Below, piece after piece: positions 1-9,624 of a DNA stretch of 45,730 nt. The notes beneath the pieces were generated by a model, which worked only from the letters and a program-made list of their open reading frames with translations, searched no databases and was not told where the DNA came from. This DNA comes from Chondrus crispus (taxonomy: Eukaryota > Rhodophyta > Florideophyceae > Gigartinales > Gigartinaceae): contig NW_005178661.1 of NCBI RefSeq assembly GCF_000350225.1, positions 252,644-298,373 on the forward strand, read 5' to 3'. Made by a program: the position numbers and the translations under genes. The stretch's first letter is position 1, and each line of letters begins with the position of its first letter.

Positions 1-1468
1 AAAGCTTGTCCGCAAGGAGGCCCTTGTATTCGTTTACAATCTGTTCACTTGAACCATAGATAGCCACAAGGGTCTTGATGGCATCCCCTCCTGATCGCCA
101 CTTACCGTCGCGGGAAGGTGCGTCTATTGGATCCGGTTCCCAATTGTTGTACGCATCCACGTCGAAGTGAAGATCTGCGTCCAGGTCTCCATCTATTGAC
201 AAGCATTCATGTTCATCCTGTTCCCGTACGCTCCGACTTTGTGCTTGAGAGTCGTCCCTTGATTGTCCATCTCCATCTTCGTCCGCAGGTTTTTTTGTGC
301 GACCCCTCTTCAATTCTTGATAGAGTTCCCCATCCCCAGTCATGTCACTCACAATGCATCTCACGGTGTCTGGCCTTCGGCGCAAATAATCATGTACAGG
401 ACCACTGACGTTTTCCAGAATCACATCACTCCTGTCCAGAAATCGCAAAGCTCGGATCATATTCACGTACTGCTTTAGAATTTCCGAAGTCATCGTTCCG
501 GCATTAAGCATTTTGTCTGTGAATTGTTGCCGTAAAGCGTTAGTCACATCAGGTTTCAGGTCTGTTGACGCAATACAGTCTTTTAAATCTTCCAGGGCGG
601 GCATGCTCTCGGGAAATAGATCTATGAGAGTCAAGAGTTGCCCAATTCTTATATTCCCAACACTGTTGTGTAAATGAAACGACATTCGTTTTCTCCATTG
701 GCAAACCTGCTGCTCTCGAGCTTCATCCACCCCGTTCTGTATAATTCTCTGTTGGGCACCTACCGGCAAAGAGCTTGTTGAACTCACAGATTGTGGCAAG
801 ACAGTTCTCACCCATGGCACCAAAAATTCCTCAACCCATTCCCACATAGTCGGCAACGCCCTTTCGCCAAGCGCTGCAGCTGTTCTTTCCCCCACGACCC
901 CATCAATATTCTCAAACACAACGCAACTAACAACATCTTCGACAACGCGTGAAAAGCCCAAGCCATTCAATTGAACGCAAAGCGCATGAGCTTGCTCCGC
1001 CTTTCCCATGAGCTCTGACAAATTCTGTAGAGAATCCGATACGTGGGTGCCTGCCTGGTTTCCGAGCAGGCGATGTATAACATTAGGAAAAGATGGAGGA
1101 ACCATCAACTCAAGAATGGTCCTACTGTTCAACATGAACCGTTGCACGATTTCAGAACTGCTATCGCGAAGCTGGTTCTCAAGATCCCGTATGCTTCGCA
1201 ACATCTCCTCGAATTCGATGTAAACGATAGCAATTACTTCCCGAACGTCCTCCTCACGGCAAGTCCTTGCACTGACGACTGCTTGCAGTCTCTCGCCCAG
1301 AGCTTTAATACGGTCCTCGTATAAGCGCACAGCCCACAAACCAAGTATCCTGCCCATTCCTGAGGAAAGCAGAGCTTCAAGAGACTTGTTCCATTCTCCA
1401 GCACTGACATCGGATCCCCGAGAAATTCTTCTCGTGCATGTCTCCCATGCTGATGCAACGTCAGTCAT
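1..1468 (-). CDS. APC2: Anaphase-promoting complex subunit 2 (APC2), partial, C-terminus off the left edge
   Basis: APC2 is the cullin-type scaffold of the APC/C ubiquitin ligase, which drives mitotic cyclin and securin destruction in the nucleus. The minus strand is open without interruption from the ATG at 1468 to the window edge (about 489 codons, no intron). Recognition rests on the C-terminal half of the visible part: a helical segment around 390-470 containing RALRFLDRSDVILE and YLRRRPDTVRCIV, an acidic low-complexity linker (about 150-300), then the junction into the cullin-homology region with WEPDPIDAP, an IKTLVAIYGSSEQIVNEY segment and GLLADKL. This order is that of APC2. The first 340 residues are divergent helical sequence, as expected for the cullin-repeat part. 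The catalytic-core, WHB and Apc11-binding portions lie outside the window. An in-frame TGA at 1487-1489 bounds the frame just upstream of the ATG. Confidence 0.93.
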   Translation of the reverse strand, partial: MTDVASAWETCTRRISRGSDVSAGEWNKSLEALLSSGMGRILGLWAVRLYEDRIKALGERLQAVVSARTCREEDVREVIAIVYIEFEEMLRSIRDLENQLRDSSSEIVQRFMLNSRTILELMVPPSFPNVIHRLLGNQAGTHVSDSLQNLSELMGKAEQAHALCVQLNGLGFSRVVEDVVSCVVFENIDGVVGERTAAALGERALPTMWEWVEEFLVPWVRTVLPQSVSSTSSLPVGAQQRIIQNGVDEAREQQVCQWRKRMSFHLHNSVGNIRIGQLLTLIDLFPESMPALEDLKDCIASTDLKPDVTNALRQQFTDKMLNAGTMTSEILKQYVNMIRALRFLDRSDVILENVSGPVHDYLRRRPDTVRCIVSDMTGDGELYQELKRGRTKKPADEDGDGQSRDDSQAQSRSVREQDEHECLSIDGDLDADLHFDVDAYNNWEPDPIDAPSRDGKWRSGGDAIKTLVAIYGSSEQIVNEYKGLLADKL

Positions 1469-3234
1469 ACTGCGCTGTTCTCGTTTTCACGGGATCAATA
1501 AAGAAAAAGACTTTGGACGTAAGCCTGCGACTGTCTCCGCTCGGAGAACGTTATTCACGCGAAAGCAGCTCGATTCCCAAATGCGGCATTGCTTCCGACT
1601 GGGAGTGCTCGCGTGAACAGGAGCGTTTCCGTCGGAAGAACACTTGCCGGAAAGAAAGTTCCCGCCACAACTGGCCCTGTCGATACCAGCAAGGTCACTT
1701 GCCAGCACCGCATAAGTGTTTAAACCATGAGAGATACTGTAGCACTCAAGAGGGTGGGTATGCGGGCCCTTCAAGGGCCTACTCGCCAATTACTAGCTTT
1801 CAGAATTTTTTGCAGATTTTCGGAGCCTGGAATTGAGAACTCCAATGAGCCAGGGAACCATCATCAGGCTGAACGTCGCAACTGCACGTTGCATTGGAGC
1901 CCATCTCCCGATCGCCGATTCTTGCGAGCACGGGTACAGCGTCATAGCACCGCAATCATGGGTGGAAACGAACCAGGTACGCATCGGTGCTAAACCATCC
2001 CACGATTCTTGTTCAAACGCTCATAGGAGATTTCTGACTATTGGTCTCGCTTGTCCCCATGTGGTCACTGATCTCGATAACATGCGGTTGGGGAATTTCC
2101 GCGAATAGTTGGTGAAGCGAAAATGCAAGTTACTCGAGAAGAGATGATGGAGGCGCGTAAGTTGAATGGCAACTGAATACAGTCTCTAGTTAGAGAAGTG
2201 GCGCCTTCCACTTTCCCATTAGGTTCAGGAAGAGACACGGTCAGGACGTTTTTCTAACATCAATAGATATCTTTGCACTAATCCAGGAATCCCGAATCAC
2301 TGGAGAGACTTTTGCGCTCACAAGCTTATCCCGTTGAACAAATGTCGCCGAAAGAACTTTTTCCTTCCATTCCGCTGTGAAGAAGAACGCCACGAATACG
2401 AAAAATGCCAGCATGATCAGTAAGTTTGCGACAAGCAGTTAAATGCTACATCCATCTAAGTGAGCCTGTCGTGTTAACCCCTCGGTCAATGGAACTTGTA
2501 TGCCTTGTCTCTATGTGATAGATATATGCGACGTGTTGCCGAGATGAAGGCTATTCTGAAAGAACAAAAGAAGGCAGCTAGAGAGGCCGCTGATGCTGCA
2601 GAAGAGGCCGCTGCTATCGCTGCTGCTGAAGCCAGAGCACAGTAGGGCGCATGGGGACAAACGTCTCGACGTCCGAACTGCGCAGCATGCTTTTGACTTG
2701 AAGGAACAGTGTCTTTGTATTTGTTTCCTCTGGCGTGATTGCCTGGATGCGTCTGCTTGGAGCCGCGCGAATGCGATATGTCTGGTTTTCCCCAGCCTGA
2801 GCTGTAAAGATTTTTTCCGTTCCTTCCTGAAGGCTTCTGCGTGATTTTCACCAGTCTTAAGCAAATTTTTGCTACTTTTTTCTTAACTGGATTCCTTCAT
2901 ACCATTCCTCGTGTGTGATATGCGCTGGCGTTTTAAGTGAAGAAGAAGCACCCTCAAGCACATTCCTAAAGGAGTAGAGCACAATCAATCCCACAGAGAG
3001 CAGCCACTGCCCCTACTTATAAGCCCAGTGGCAATCATGGAGGAAAAAAAACATGTAAAAAAAATACGGGCCCACCAAACTGGGGTTTTTGGTGGGTTTG
3101 CCTCTCTTGCATCATTCCTCCAATAACTGATCGAACCTCTCCGATCGGCCAGCAAGATAAGTACTGGTTCTCCTTCTCCTTCTGCACAGTTTTGGGGAGG
3201 CGAAAACGAAACCACCATCGCGTCCCTCGCCTTG
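1469..3234. other. Intergenic stretch with a possible small alanine-rich coding end
   Basis: This is the divergent interval between APC2 (-) and the E2 gene (+), and I recognise no gene in it. The only coding-like piece is on the plus strand at about 2526-2645. It is an open frame ending in a Lys/Glu/Ala-rich coiled-coil-like tail (EQKKAAREAADAAEEAAA) and a TAG at 2643. It may be the last exon of a small gene, since a GTAAGT donor-like site sits upstream at about 2157, but the phases I tried do not join cleanly. The other short ORFs here look random. A shared bidirectional promoter for APC2 and E2 is plausible but no motif is clear. Confidence 0.3.
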
Positions 3235-4785
3235 ATGGCTTTCTCACTAATGCGCATTGCGCTTCAGCGCGGTGCTCGCATTGTAACCCCAGGATGGTCC
3301 ATGTCACGGGCGCTATCAACGCTCCCTGATCATAAGCTTATCCGAATGCCTGCTCTGTCTCCAACTATGGAAGTCGGAACCATCCAGGAATGGAAGAAAA
3401 AGGAGGGTGATCCTATCGAAGGCGGAGATGTCATTGCAGAGATCGAAACGGACAAGGCAACGAGATCATATGAATATAATGACGATGGCTTCATGGCAAG
3501 GGTATGTATCCATTAACCACAATGAGTCACGCTTATTTGTTTTGAAAAAAATGCGACGCATCAACTGACGCAGCAAGGCTGGGACTCCATGAACGCTGAA
3601 TCGAAAATCTAACATGTATTCTTCACCTTGGATTCAACTCGAATTCGCGCTCCACAGGTTTTCTATGAGGAAGGCTCTGCTGATGTTCCCGTTGGGAAGC
3701 TCATGGCAATCATTGTCGAGGAAGAGGGGGATATTGCAGCATTCAGGGACTACGAACCTCAGGAAGATGGAAGCGCCGAAGCTGAGCCGGCATCAGAACC
3801 GGAACTGGAGCCACCCGGGCCAGTGGCTCCACAACCCTTCTCAACAGCTTCTGTTCCAGCAGCAGCGCCAGCACCAGCCCCTCAGAGCATATCTCCGGAA
3901 TCTCGTGTGCTCGCCTCCCCGCTGGCCCGTATGACTGCTGGGAATGCAGGTGTGGGCCTCTCCCAAGTAGCGGGAACTGGTCCTGACGGTCGCATCATTG
4001 CTGCAGATGTTGAAGAAGCGCTCACGTCAGGCCTGCAACCAGCGCAAGAACCGATGATTGCTCCATCTCAGCCAGCGATCGGCATGTCTGCCTTCACCGA
4101 TGTTGAAGCATCTAAGTTCAGGCGAGTTGCAGCGGAACGTTTGCTGCAATCCAAGCAAACTGTGCCACATTACTATCTCTCTGTTGACTGTGAGGTGGAC
4201 ACTATGGTTGCGATGAGATCATCTATCAATTCAAAGGCAAAGGACGGAGATTACAAAATCAGTGTCAATGACTTTGTCATCAAGGCAGCAGCAGCAGCGC
4301 TGCGCAAAGTCCCGGAAGTCAATGCGCAATGGATGGGGGACAAGATACGCATGTTTCATTCCGCCGACATTTCGGTCGCTGTCCAGACTGACCAAGGCCT
4401 TATAACACCTATCGTCAAAGAAGCAGATAGGAAGGGCCTGAAGGAAATATCTGAGAACGTTAAAGAATTAGCTGGCAAAGCCAAAGAGAACACCTTGGCT
4501 CCAGAGGAATTCATGGGTGGCACGTTTACGATTAGCAACCTCGGAATGTTCGGAATTAATAACTTCTCCGCCATCGTCAACCCTCCGCAAGCGGCAATTT
4601 TGGCTGTCGGAAGTTCCGACACACGCGTCGTGCCAGACGGAACAGCAGAGTCTGGTTTCAGCATTAAGACCTATATGAGTGTGACTTTGAGTTGTGACCA
4701 TCGTGTCGTCGACGGGGCAGTTGGAGCCCAGTGGTTGAAGGAATTCAAATCCTGCATAGAGGATCCAGTTAATATCATCATGTGA
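3235..4785 (+). CDS. Dihydrolipoamide acetyltransferase, E2 of mitochondrial pyruvate dehydrogenase (exons 3235-3501 and 3658-4785)
   Basis: E2 transfers the acetyl group from E1-bound lipoyl to CoA and forms the core of the pyruvate dehydrogenase complex. The spliced product is 464 residues. Domain order: an Arg-rich mitochondrial presequence (about 1-30), one lipoyl domain with the lipoyl lysine in ETDKAT (K74), a Pro/Ala linker, the E1/E3-binding domain (about 172-210, with VLASPLARM and GTGPDGRI), then the catalytic domain ending in the active-site DHRVVDG about 25 residues before the C-terminus. The intron (3502-3657) has a GTATGT donor and a CACAG acceptor, is phase 0, and splits the lipoyl domain between FMAR and VFYEEG. 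The ATG at 3235 is the first in frame; a second at 3250 is possible. A single lipoyl domain and an intact active site favour true E2 over E3-binding protein. The plastid paralogue is less likely given the presequence. Confidence 0.93.
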
Positions 4786-4967
4786 CTTTTTCACTAAAAT
4801 TCCCATCGCTTACCGGAGATACAGTACGAAGTCCTTTTGTCATCGACCAGAGAAGCTTTCGCAGTCAAGTACCTGCCTCCCCGTAAGTGCCGTCGACGGT
4901 CGCGCCCATCGTTTCAGGGTTATTCGATCACTGCTCTAAAGCAATCAAGAAGTCAGAGCGAACGAAT

Positions 4968-5411
4968 ATGCAGCCGGAGGCACACACGAGCGGTTTCGTC
5001 GGCTCGATATCTTCAAGCCTTGTCCAGTATAACCCCAGCAGAAGCAATAGCCTCCGCTGTGCGAAGCCAAATGTAACAGAATCTCAGACATCAAAAAGTC
5101 GCCGTTGTCGCTGGTTAATGGCGACCCCTTCGCATGTGAACGGGGCCACTGCTGTCGCTCCCAAAGCTGTTAACAAATGGAGTGGAATGACGCTGCATTT
5201 TGTCGCTCTTGAAGTTTCTCGTGACAAACGCAATTCGAAAGAACTGAACGACCACATTTTAGAGAGGCTTGAGGTAGAGGGAGATCCGGTCCGGTGGGCA
5301 GTTGTTGCGGCAGATGAAGAAAAGGGAACATGCTTTATAGAAGCAGTCGTATCAAGGTACGGACAAAGAGCGGTAAGCAAGCGGTTATCCGAGTTTGACT
5401 CGCCTTCCTAA
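4968..5411 (+). CDS. Hypothetical protein, possibly organelle-targeted
   Basis: This is an open frame of 147 codons from the ATG at 4968; the frame stays open about 80 bases further upstream without another ATG. The first 70 residues are rich in Ser, Arg, Asn and Thr with few acids, as in an organelle leader. The second half looks like a folded alpha/beta domain: MTLHFVALEVSRDKR, then HILERLEVEGDPVRWAVVAA, then CFIEAVVSRYG. I do not recognise the family. It lies about 180 bases downstream of the E2 gene on the same strand and converges on the next gene. A GTAAGT at 4883 could be a donor for an unseen 5' exon. The tail composition favours a real gene over a chance ORF, but only moderately. Confidence 0.5.
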   Translation: MQPEAHTSGFVGSISSSLVQYNPSRSNSLRCAKPNVTESQTSKSRRCRWLMATPSHVNGATAVAPKAVNKWSGMTLHFVALEVSRDKRNSKELNDHILERLEVEGDPVRWAVVAADEEKGTCFIEAVVSRYGQRAVSKRLSEFDSPS

Positions 5412-5536
5412 GCATGGTATTTGAGATGAGTCCCCATCAATTTCAAGTAAATGCAAATTAAACCCCATATGCCATCCCTTTAAACATACAAATCCGGGTC
5501 CCGCCGTGCGGTAAGAGAGTTTTTTAACTCACAGCG

Positions 5537-6388
5537 CTAAGCACTATACGTCTCATTCTCTTCTTCCCAACAAGATTTTTTCTTTCTCAGCTCCTCCTTC
5601 TCCTCGAGCATGCCAAACACAACCTGTCCCAAGCATTTGGCATTGTCCGGCGATGGCATTTCTTTGACCCATCCCACCTTGACACGGCCTCCAACGGCCC
5701 ATGCATAAAACTTAGTCTTGTCAAAGTCGAGCTTGGATACGTTTCTTTCTACTACCACAGCAATATCAGCATCATCAGAAATAGAGAGCTGTGCCGCTGA
5801 CAACTCTTCAGCGGGGATGAGAACTGCAACCGGGTCCATGCACTTTGCAATCACTTCCAAGCCTTGCATTGCAATGATTTGCCCTTGGTACCCGGGTGGG
5901 AGCATAGTAACGAACATATTTCCAGCGTTGGGCGGTCGATTCTGCAACACGGGCGGTGTTTCCATGAACTCCTTGACTGTTAGTTCTGGGACACGCCCAG
6001 CAACTGTGAGAATGCGAGGGAAGTGCTCTTCAGCCTCTACCGCGGACATACTAAGAAAGCGACTCCCTTCTCCATGTTTTCCAAGCGCAAAGGAAAGGTT
6101 GGTATTGTTAGAGGGAGTAACGTTTTGGACGGCAGGTTGCGCCGGTGCTTGTGGCGGTGGTGTACTGGCTTGCGGTGGAGGAACGGATTTTTCCTTTGCT
6201 ATACGCTCGCGCATGGCCCGAAGCTCTTCGAGTTTCTTCTGAAGTCTCTTGATTTCTTCACTTCCTTGAACGTTCTCCCGAGCAATCATTTTTGGCTGGT
6301 TGCGGGAGCATACTGGAGCGGCACGCGAAGCAGGCCTAAGCCCCGGTGCAAACGTGGAAAAAGGAACGAAAGCGGTGTCAATACCCAT
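5537..6388 (-). CDS. Plastid-targeted protein of unknown function
   Basis: The product is 283 residues from the ATG at 6388; the open frame continues upstream without an earlier ATG. The N-terminus carries AFVPFSTFAP followed by an Arg/Ala/Ser-rich stretch, which resembles a plastid transit peptide. Next comes a short charged coiled coil (about 40-68, with EEIKRLQKKLEELRAMRERI), a Pro/Ala/Gln linker, then a globular domain of about 170 residues. That domain includes MLPPGYQGQIIAMQGLEVIA, IPAEELSAAQLSIS, KFYAWAVGGRVKVGW and a charged C-terminal tail. I do not recognise the fold. The domain is well formed and free of breaks, so I am confident it is a gene. Its upstream region contains a long CT-rich tract on the coding strand (see 6801-6869). 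Confidence 0.75.
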   Translation of the reverse strand: MGIDTAFVPFSTFAPGLRPASRAAPVCSRNQPKMIARENVQGSEEIKRLQKKLEELRAMRERIAKEKSVPPPQASTPPPQAPAQPAVQNVTPSNNTNLSFALGKHGEGSRFLSMSAVEAEEHFPRILTVAGRVPELTVKEFMETPPVLQNRPPNAGNMFVTMLPPGYQGQIIAMQGLEVIAKCMDPVAVLIPAEELSAAQLSISDDADIAVVVERNVSKLDFDKTKFYAWAVGGRVKVGWVKEMPSPDNAKCLGQVVFGMLEEKEELRKKKSCWEEENETYSA

Positions 6389-7691
6389 GATTGAATCGGA
6401 GAAATGCTCACGCTGTCTTTCAGAGTATAAAAAGCAGCCTTTCTGCACACGAAGACTTGGCGGAGTGCGACGATTTGTGTTGGGAGCGTTGCTCCTTTCT
6501 CGTTGCGACGCATGAGAGCCTCAATCGTCGTGATCTCGCGCACAAGTGCACAAGTGCACACGTGTACAGTGCAGTAGATGTAGATGCGTAAGTGGTATGA
6601 TAACGAAGCAATATCATTATAGTGGCTACTTACAGTAGTGACTGGGATCGGGTGCTCTCGTAATATAGCGCCGAGCAACTTTTAGAAAGCAGCGGTTAGG
6701 GGAGGTGTAGCAATTCACAGTGTTGAGGTGATACATTCGTGGTTAGAGTATATCTTTGTACAACTCTTAGAAAGACAGGAAAAGACGAATGAGACACCGA
6801 AAAAGAGAAAGAAATAGATAGAGATAAAGGTAGAGGTAGAGGTAGGGAGACAGGGAGAGGGAGACAGGGTCCTTTTGCGATGCCCCTCGACGGCGGGTGT
6901 CCTGTCGAGGGCTGTCTTTTCCGAGGGCATCCCCACCCTTTATCCTGATTTTTATGTCATCGCGCGCGCGTATCGGCGGTGCGAAGTCGAGTCTTGTCGG
7001 TGGCGGCCCCACGAGGGCCAACTGTCCGTGCTTGTGCCCCGATCACGTAGATCGGGTTACGCAAATCGGAGGACGACCCTCTCGTTCTCGGCCCTCGTCA
7101 GTGCGCTCGATGTCCGACCCTCCGTAAGCGGCTGCCGAAGTGGTAGGGTTCGTGCAGCAGACGTAACAGAAAGGAAGTCGGTGCAAAGAGATGCCGGCAT
7201 GCTTTCGCTTCCCTTATAATTTGCCGGTGCGTTCCCTATAATTCCAGCTCTGCATTGGAATAGGAGACCTCAGCACACGCCGCCAGGCACACGCTCCCCG
7301 GAATTCACCGGTATTTCTGGCGGAGACAAAATTACTCCTCAGGCTCACTCTTCCACACACCGCTTCTTGCGTACAGTTCCTTTTTAGCTCTCCATGCCTT
7401 TAAAACGAGGTGCTCAATTGCGAGTCCGCACTACAACGGCCATGCAACCCAGCATCTGCATGTCTTTCATATTCCCGAATGTAGAAATACACGTGTGTAT
7501 ACACATGTATCGTCTCAGATTGGTAAAAGACTCTCTTCGTCTCGCCCGCTCCGTCGCCAGCAGCCTCACTACCGGATCGCCCTACGGCGTACGACGTCAG
7601 AGTGCGCAGTCCCTGCTGTACCGGCGCTGTCGTGTCAGCTGCTCGGCACGTCCTGGGTGGTGCTGAATCGGCCCCCCACAGTGGTAGATAC
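6389..7691. other. Intergenic, no recognisable gene
   Basis: This stretch holds the upstream region of the plastid-protein gene, the purine-rich tract at 6801-6869 and GC-richer sequence around 6900-7200. Short open frames exist on both strands (for example 6875-7219 on plus) but none has recognisable domains. Small palindromic and alternating runs occur, such as GTGCACAAGTGCACACGTG near 6550 and ACACGTGTGTATACACATGT near 7490. I found no tRNA-like cloverleaf. Confidence 0.4.
6801..6869. repeat. Purine-rich (GA)-type low-complexity tract
   Basis: About 70 bases of nearly pure purine in an imperfect GATAGA / GGTAGA / GGGAGACA pattern. On the coding strand of the plastid-protein gene this is a CT-rich tract about 400 bases upstream of its ATG. 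A similar CT-rich tract (37738-37822) precedes the F-box-like gene. Confidence 0.8.
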
Positions 7692-8190
7692 GGGGGTCGC
7701 GATATAGTGCCATCTTTGTTAGTGCCAGCTCCGATATAGTGCTATACTTCTAATGGTGGCACGAATTTTGAGCGAAAAACAAAGGGTCTCCAAAGAGGCA
7801 GTTGGATGGACGTCCTGCCCGAGAGCCGCTGCTGCTGCGGAAAGATATTGTGCTATTGCTAACTCAACTAGAACTAGAGACTATGGAGGAAAAAAGCAGG
7901 GTCGATGATGCAATTGGACATCTGCGAAAGTGTAGGCAGGCATTTATGGCTGCGAAACAGGAGGAAGTCAATGCGACGGCTCGGCAGCTACTAATAACAG
8001 AAATGCTCGATTAGACTCGAGTCTTTAGTGGAGATGTAAAGTAGGAGTGATGGCGTCCTGCGAGCGGTCTTTCTTACCAGTGATGCAAGGAAGTGGCCTG
8101 CAAAAAAGCCGTAAATCTCATTTTCTTATAGTGCCTTGTTCGATATACTGCCGTTTTAGGCCCACCGCTACAGGGTAGCACTATATCGCG

Positions 8191-8196
<6 letters not shown>
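7692..8196. mobile_element. Small non-autonomous DNA transposon (MITE-like) with 19-bp TIRs
   Basis: The inverted ends are GGGGGTCGCGATATAGTGC at 7692-7710 and its exact complement at 8178-8196. The motif TATAGTGC recurs inside both ends (for example 7732-7741 and 8128-8136), as subterminal repeats do. There is no transposase; the 70-codon open frame inside (7802-8014) begins at a non-ATG codon and has no recognised domain. The left side is preceded by CAGTGG (7678), resembling pogo/Tc1-type ends. The right TIR runs straight into a C30 tract, which hides the right boundary and any target duplication. Confidence 0.7.
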
Positions 8197-8222
<26 letters not shown>

Positions 8223-8229
8223 CCCCCCC
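8192..8229. repeat. Poly-C tract, C30-G-C7
   Basis: An uninterrupted run of 30 C, one G, then seven more C. It starts as the terminal C run of the adjacent right TIR, so it probably grew by slippage from the transposon end. Run length is likely to be inaccurate in any assembly. Confidence 0.9.
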
Positions 8230-8659
8230 TTGTAAACAAAATCGTCGTGATGGTAAAAGAGACGTCCTCGAGAATCCGAATCAAATCTGAACCTCAGATC
8301 GGTCGCTGGAAAACAAACAGAGTAGAAATAAACACAAGGACCTGTACAAACAAAGCCTGAAAACTTTTGTTTTTCTGGCTGTGATTATTCCAGGCACGAC
8401 AATTTCAGCAGAAACTCACCTCACAAAAGGGTTCAGTGATTAATCAGGCCCTAAATAAGCAAGCGTGATAGCGGGAAATCGGCAGCAGGTGAGGCCTGTG
8501 CCACAGCAGGGTTGCGACGGCACCGAAGTCGGGGTCGGAAGTCGCACTGTCACTGCGTACGGTGCATTGCAGTACGTGTAGTCACGATTAAAGAATCCCC
8601 TTTCTGCTACTCCTACATACTGTAGTATGCTGCGATGCATAACTTTTGCTAACCCTGTG
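8230..8659. other. Intergenic, no gene seen
   Basis: This is the spacer between the poly-C tract and the subterminal repeats of the piggyBac-type element. It has only short random frames and no repeats that I can match elsewhere in the window. Confidence 0.4.
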
Positions 8660-8669
8660 CTCCGGTTTG

Positions 8670-9000
8670 TGACGATTTAGGGCGTCACAAAAAGTGAGAC
8701 GATTTGTGTGACGATTTGTGAGAGCTTTGCTCTTTTCGCCGCCGTCGTCTCATTCGTCTCACTCCATCGTCTCGAACGTCACACATGGTTTGTGAATATT
8801 TGTTGAGTTGTAGCACTTTTTGTGAACGTTTTGTGATCATCACAAAAATCGTCTCAAACATCACACATTTTTTGTGAATCTTTTGTGATGATTTTGTGAG
8901 ACGCATCTCAAAACTCTCAAACGTCAACCTTAAAATCAAAACTCTCACACTGACAGTGTGAATTTTGTGATGGTTTTGTGTGAGTTGTGTGAGGGCACCA
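8670..9000. repeat. Left subterminal TTTGTGA repeat array
   Basis: Repeated TTTGTGA, TGTGAGACG and TCACAAA words at irregular 10-40 base spacing. They resemble transposase-binding subterminal repeats, and the same words return at the other end of the element (13415-13665). Confidence 0.8.
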
Positions 9001-9177
9001 CAAAGATCACATATAAAAGGCTCTCCATCTCAAACGGCAAACAAACTGAACAACGTCACACAAAAAATCTCCCTTTCCAGCCATCTACGGCTAGTTTCCA
9101 GAGACACTTCCCCTTCCCTTCGTGTTTGCAACTGCCACACTAAGCACCATATTTCAGAGGACATTGCGGGTAAGCTG

Positions 9178-9624
9178 ATGGCTGAAAGGTTCCAACCCCC
9201 CGGAGATAACGCCTCCAATCAGCTGGTATCCGCTGATGACAGCTACAATGCTTCCCCTCTTGCTGAACCCCCAAAAAGTGGCAAATTTAATAGTACGCCT
9301 CTGAGAGAGGGGTTGGGATCTAGAGCTGAGTATGCCGAACGTCAGCCTATATCAGAGCAAGATTATGATCCCACGCTTCCGTTGACACAGACTGAGCTCC
9401 GCAACAACCCACCACCAGCTACCCTTTCTTCCCTTCAGACGTCCCCAGACTTCTTTTACGAAGAAGAATTCTCCCCACCCCCTGTCAGAAATACAGCTCC
9501 ATCGAACCAGCTCAACAGCGGTGTTGCTACTCATTCCTCGTCTTTCGGCTTACAGACGAACAGCCCTTTGAACGCTGAAGTTGAACAGTTGTTGGGAGGA
9601 GGCAGACTCTCTGGACGACAGTGA
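9178..9624 (+). CDS. piggyBac-type transposase, N-terminal acidic region (frame 1 piece)
   Basis: The open frame from the ATG at 9178 gives 148 residues rich in Ser, Pro, Asn and acids (FFYEEEFSPPP), typical of the disordered N-terminus of piggyBac transposases. It overlaps the next frame (from 9581). Composition continues smoothly across a one-base frame change near 9600, where the next frame reads EEADSLDDSDEPFSQE. I therefore read it as the start of the same protein. The break may be mutation, assembly error or an unspliced junction. Confidence 0.55.
   Translation: MAERFQPPGDNASNQLVSADDSYNASPLAEPPKSGKFNSTPLREGLGSRAEYAERQPISEQDYDPTLPLTQTELRNNPPPATLSSLQTSPDFFYEEEFSPPPVRNTAPSNQLNSGVATHSSSFGLQTNSPLNAEVEQLLGGGRLSGRQ

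Noticed and set aside
4837..5076. Short plus-strand frame overlapping the 4968-5411 gene
   Set aside because: It begins at TTG, has no domain, and the other frame is longer and better composed.
8670..9000. Regularly recurring TTTGTGA words considered as a CRISPR-like or satellite array
   Set aside because: Spacing is irregular, units are short, and the same words in inverted orientation close the element at 13.4-13.7 kb. They are subterminal transposon repeats.
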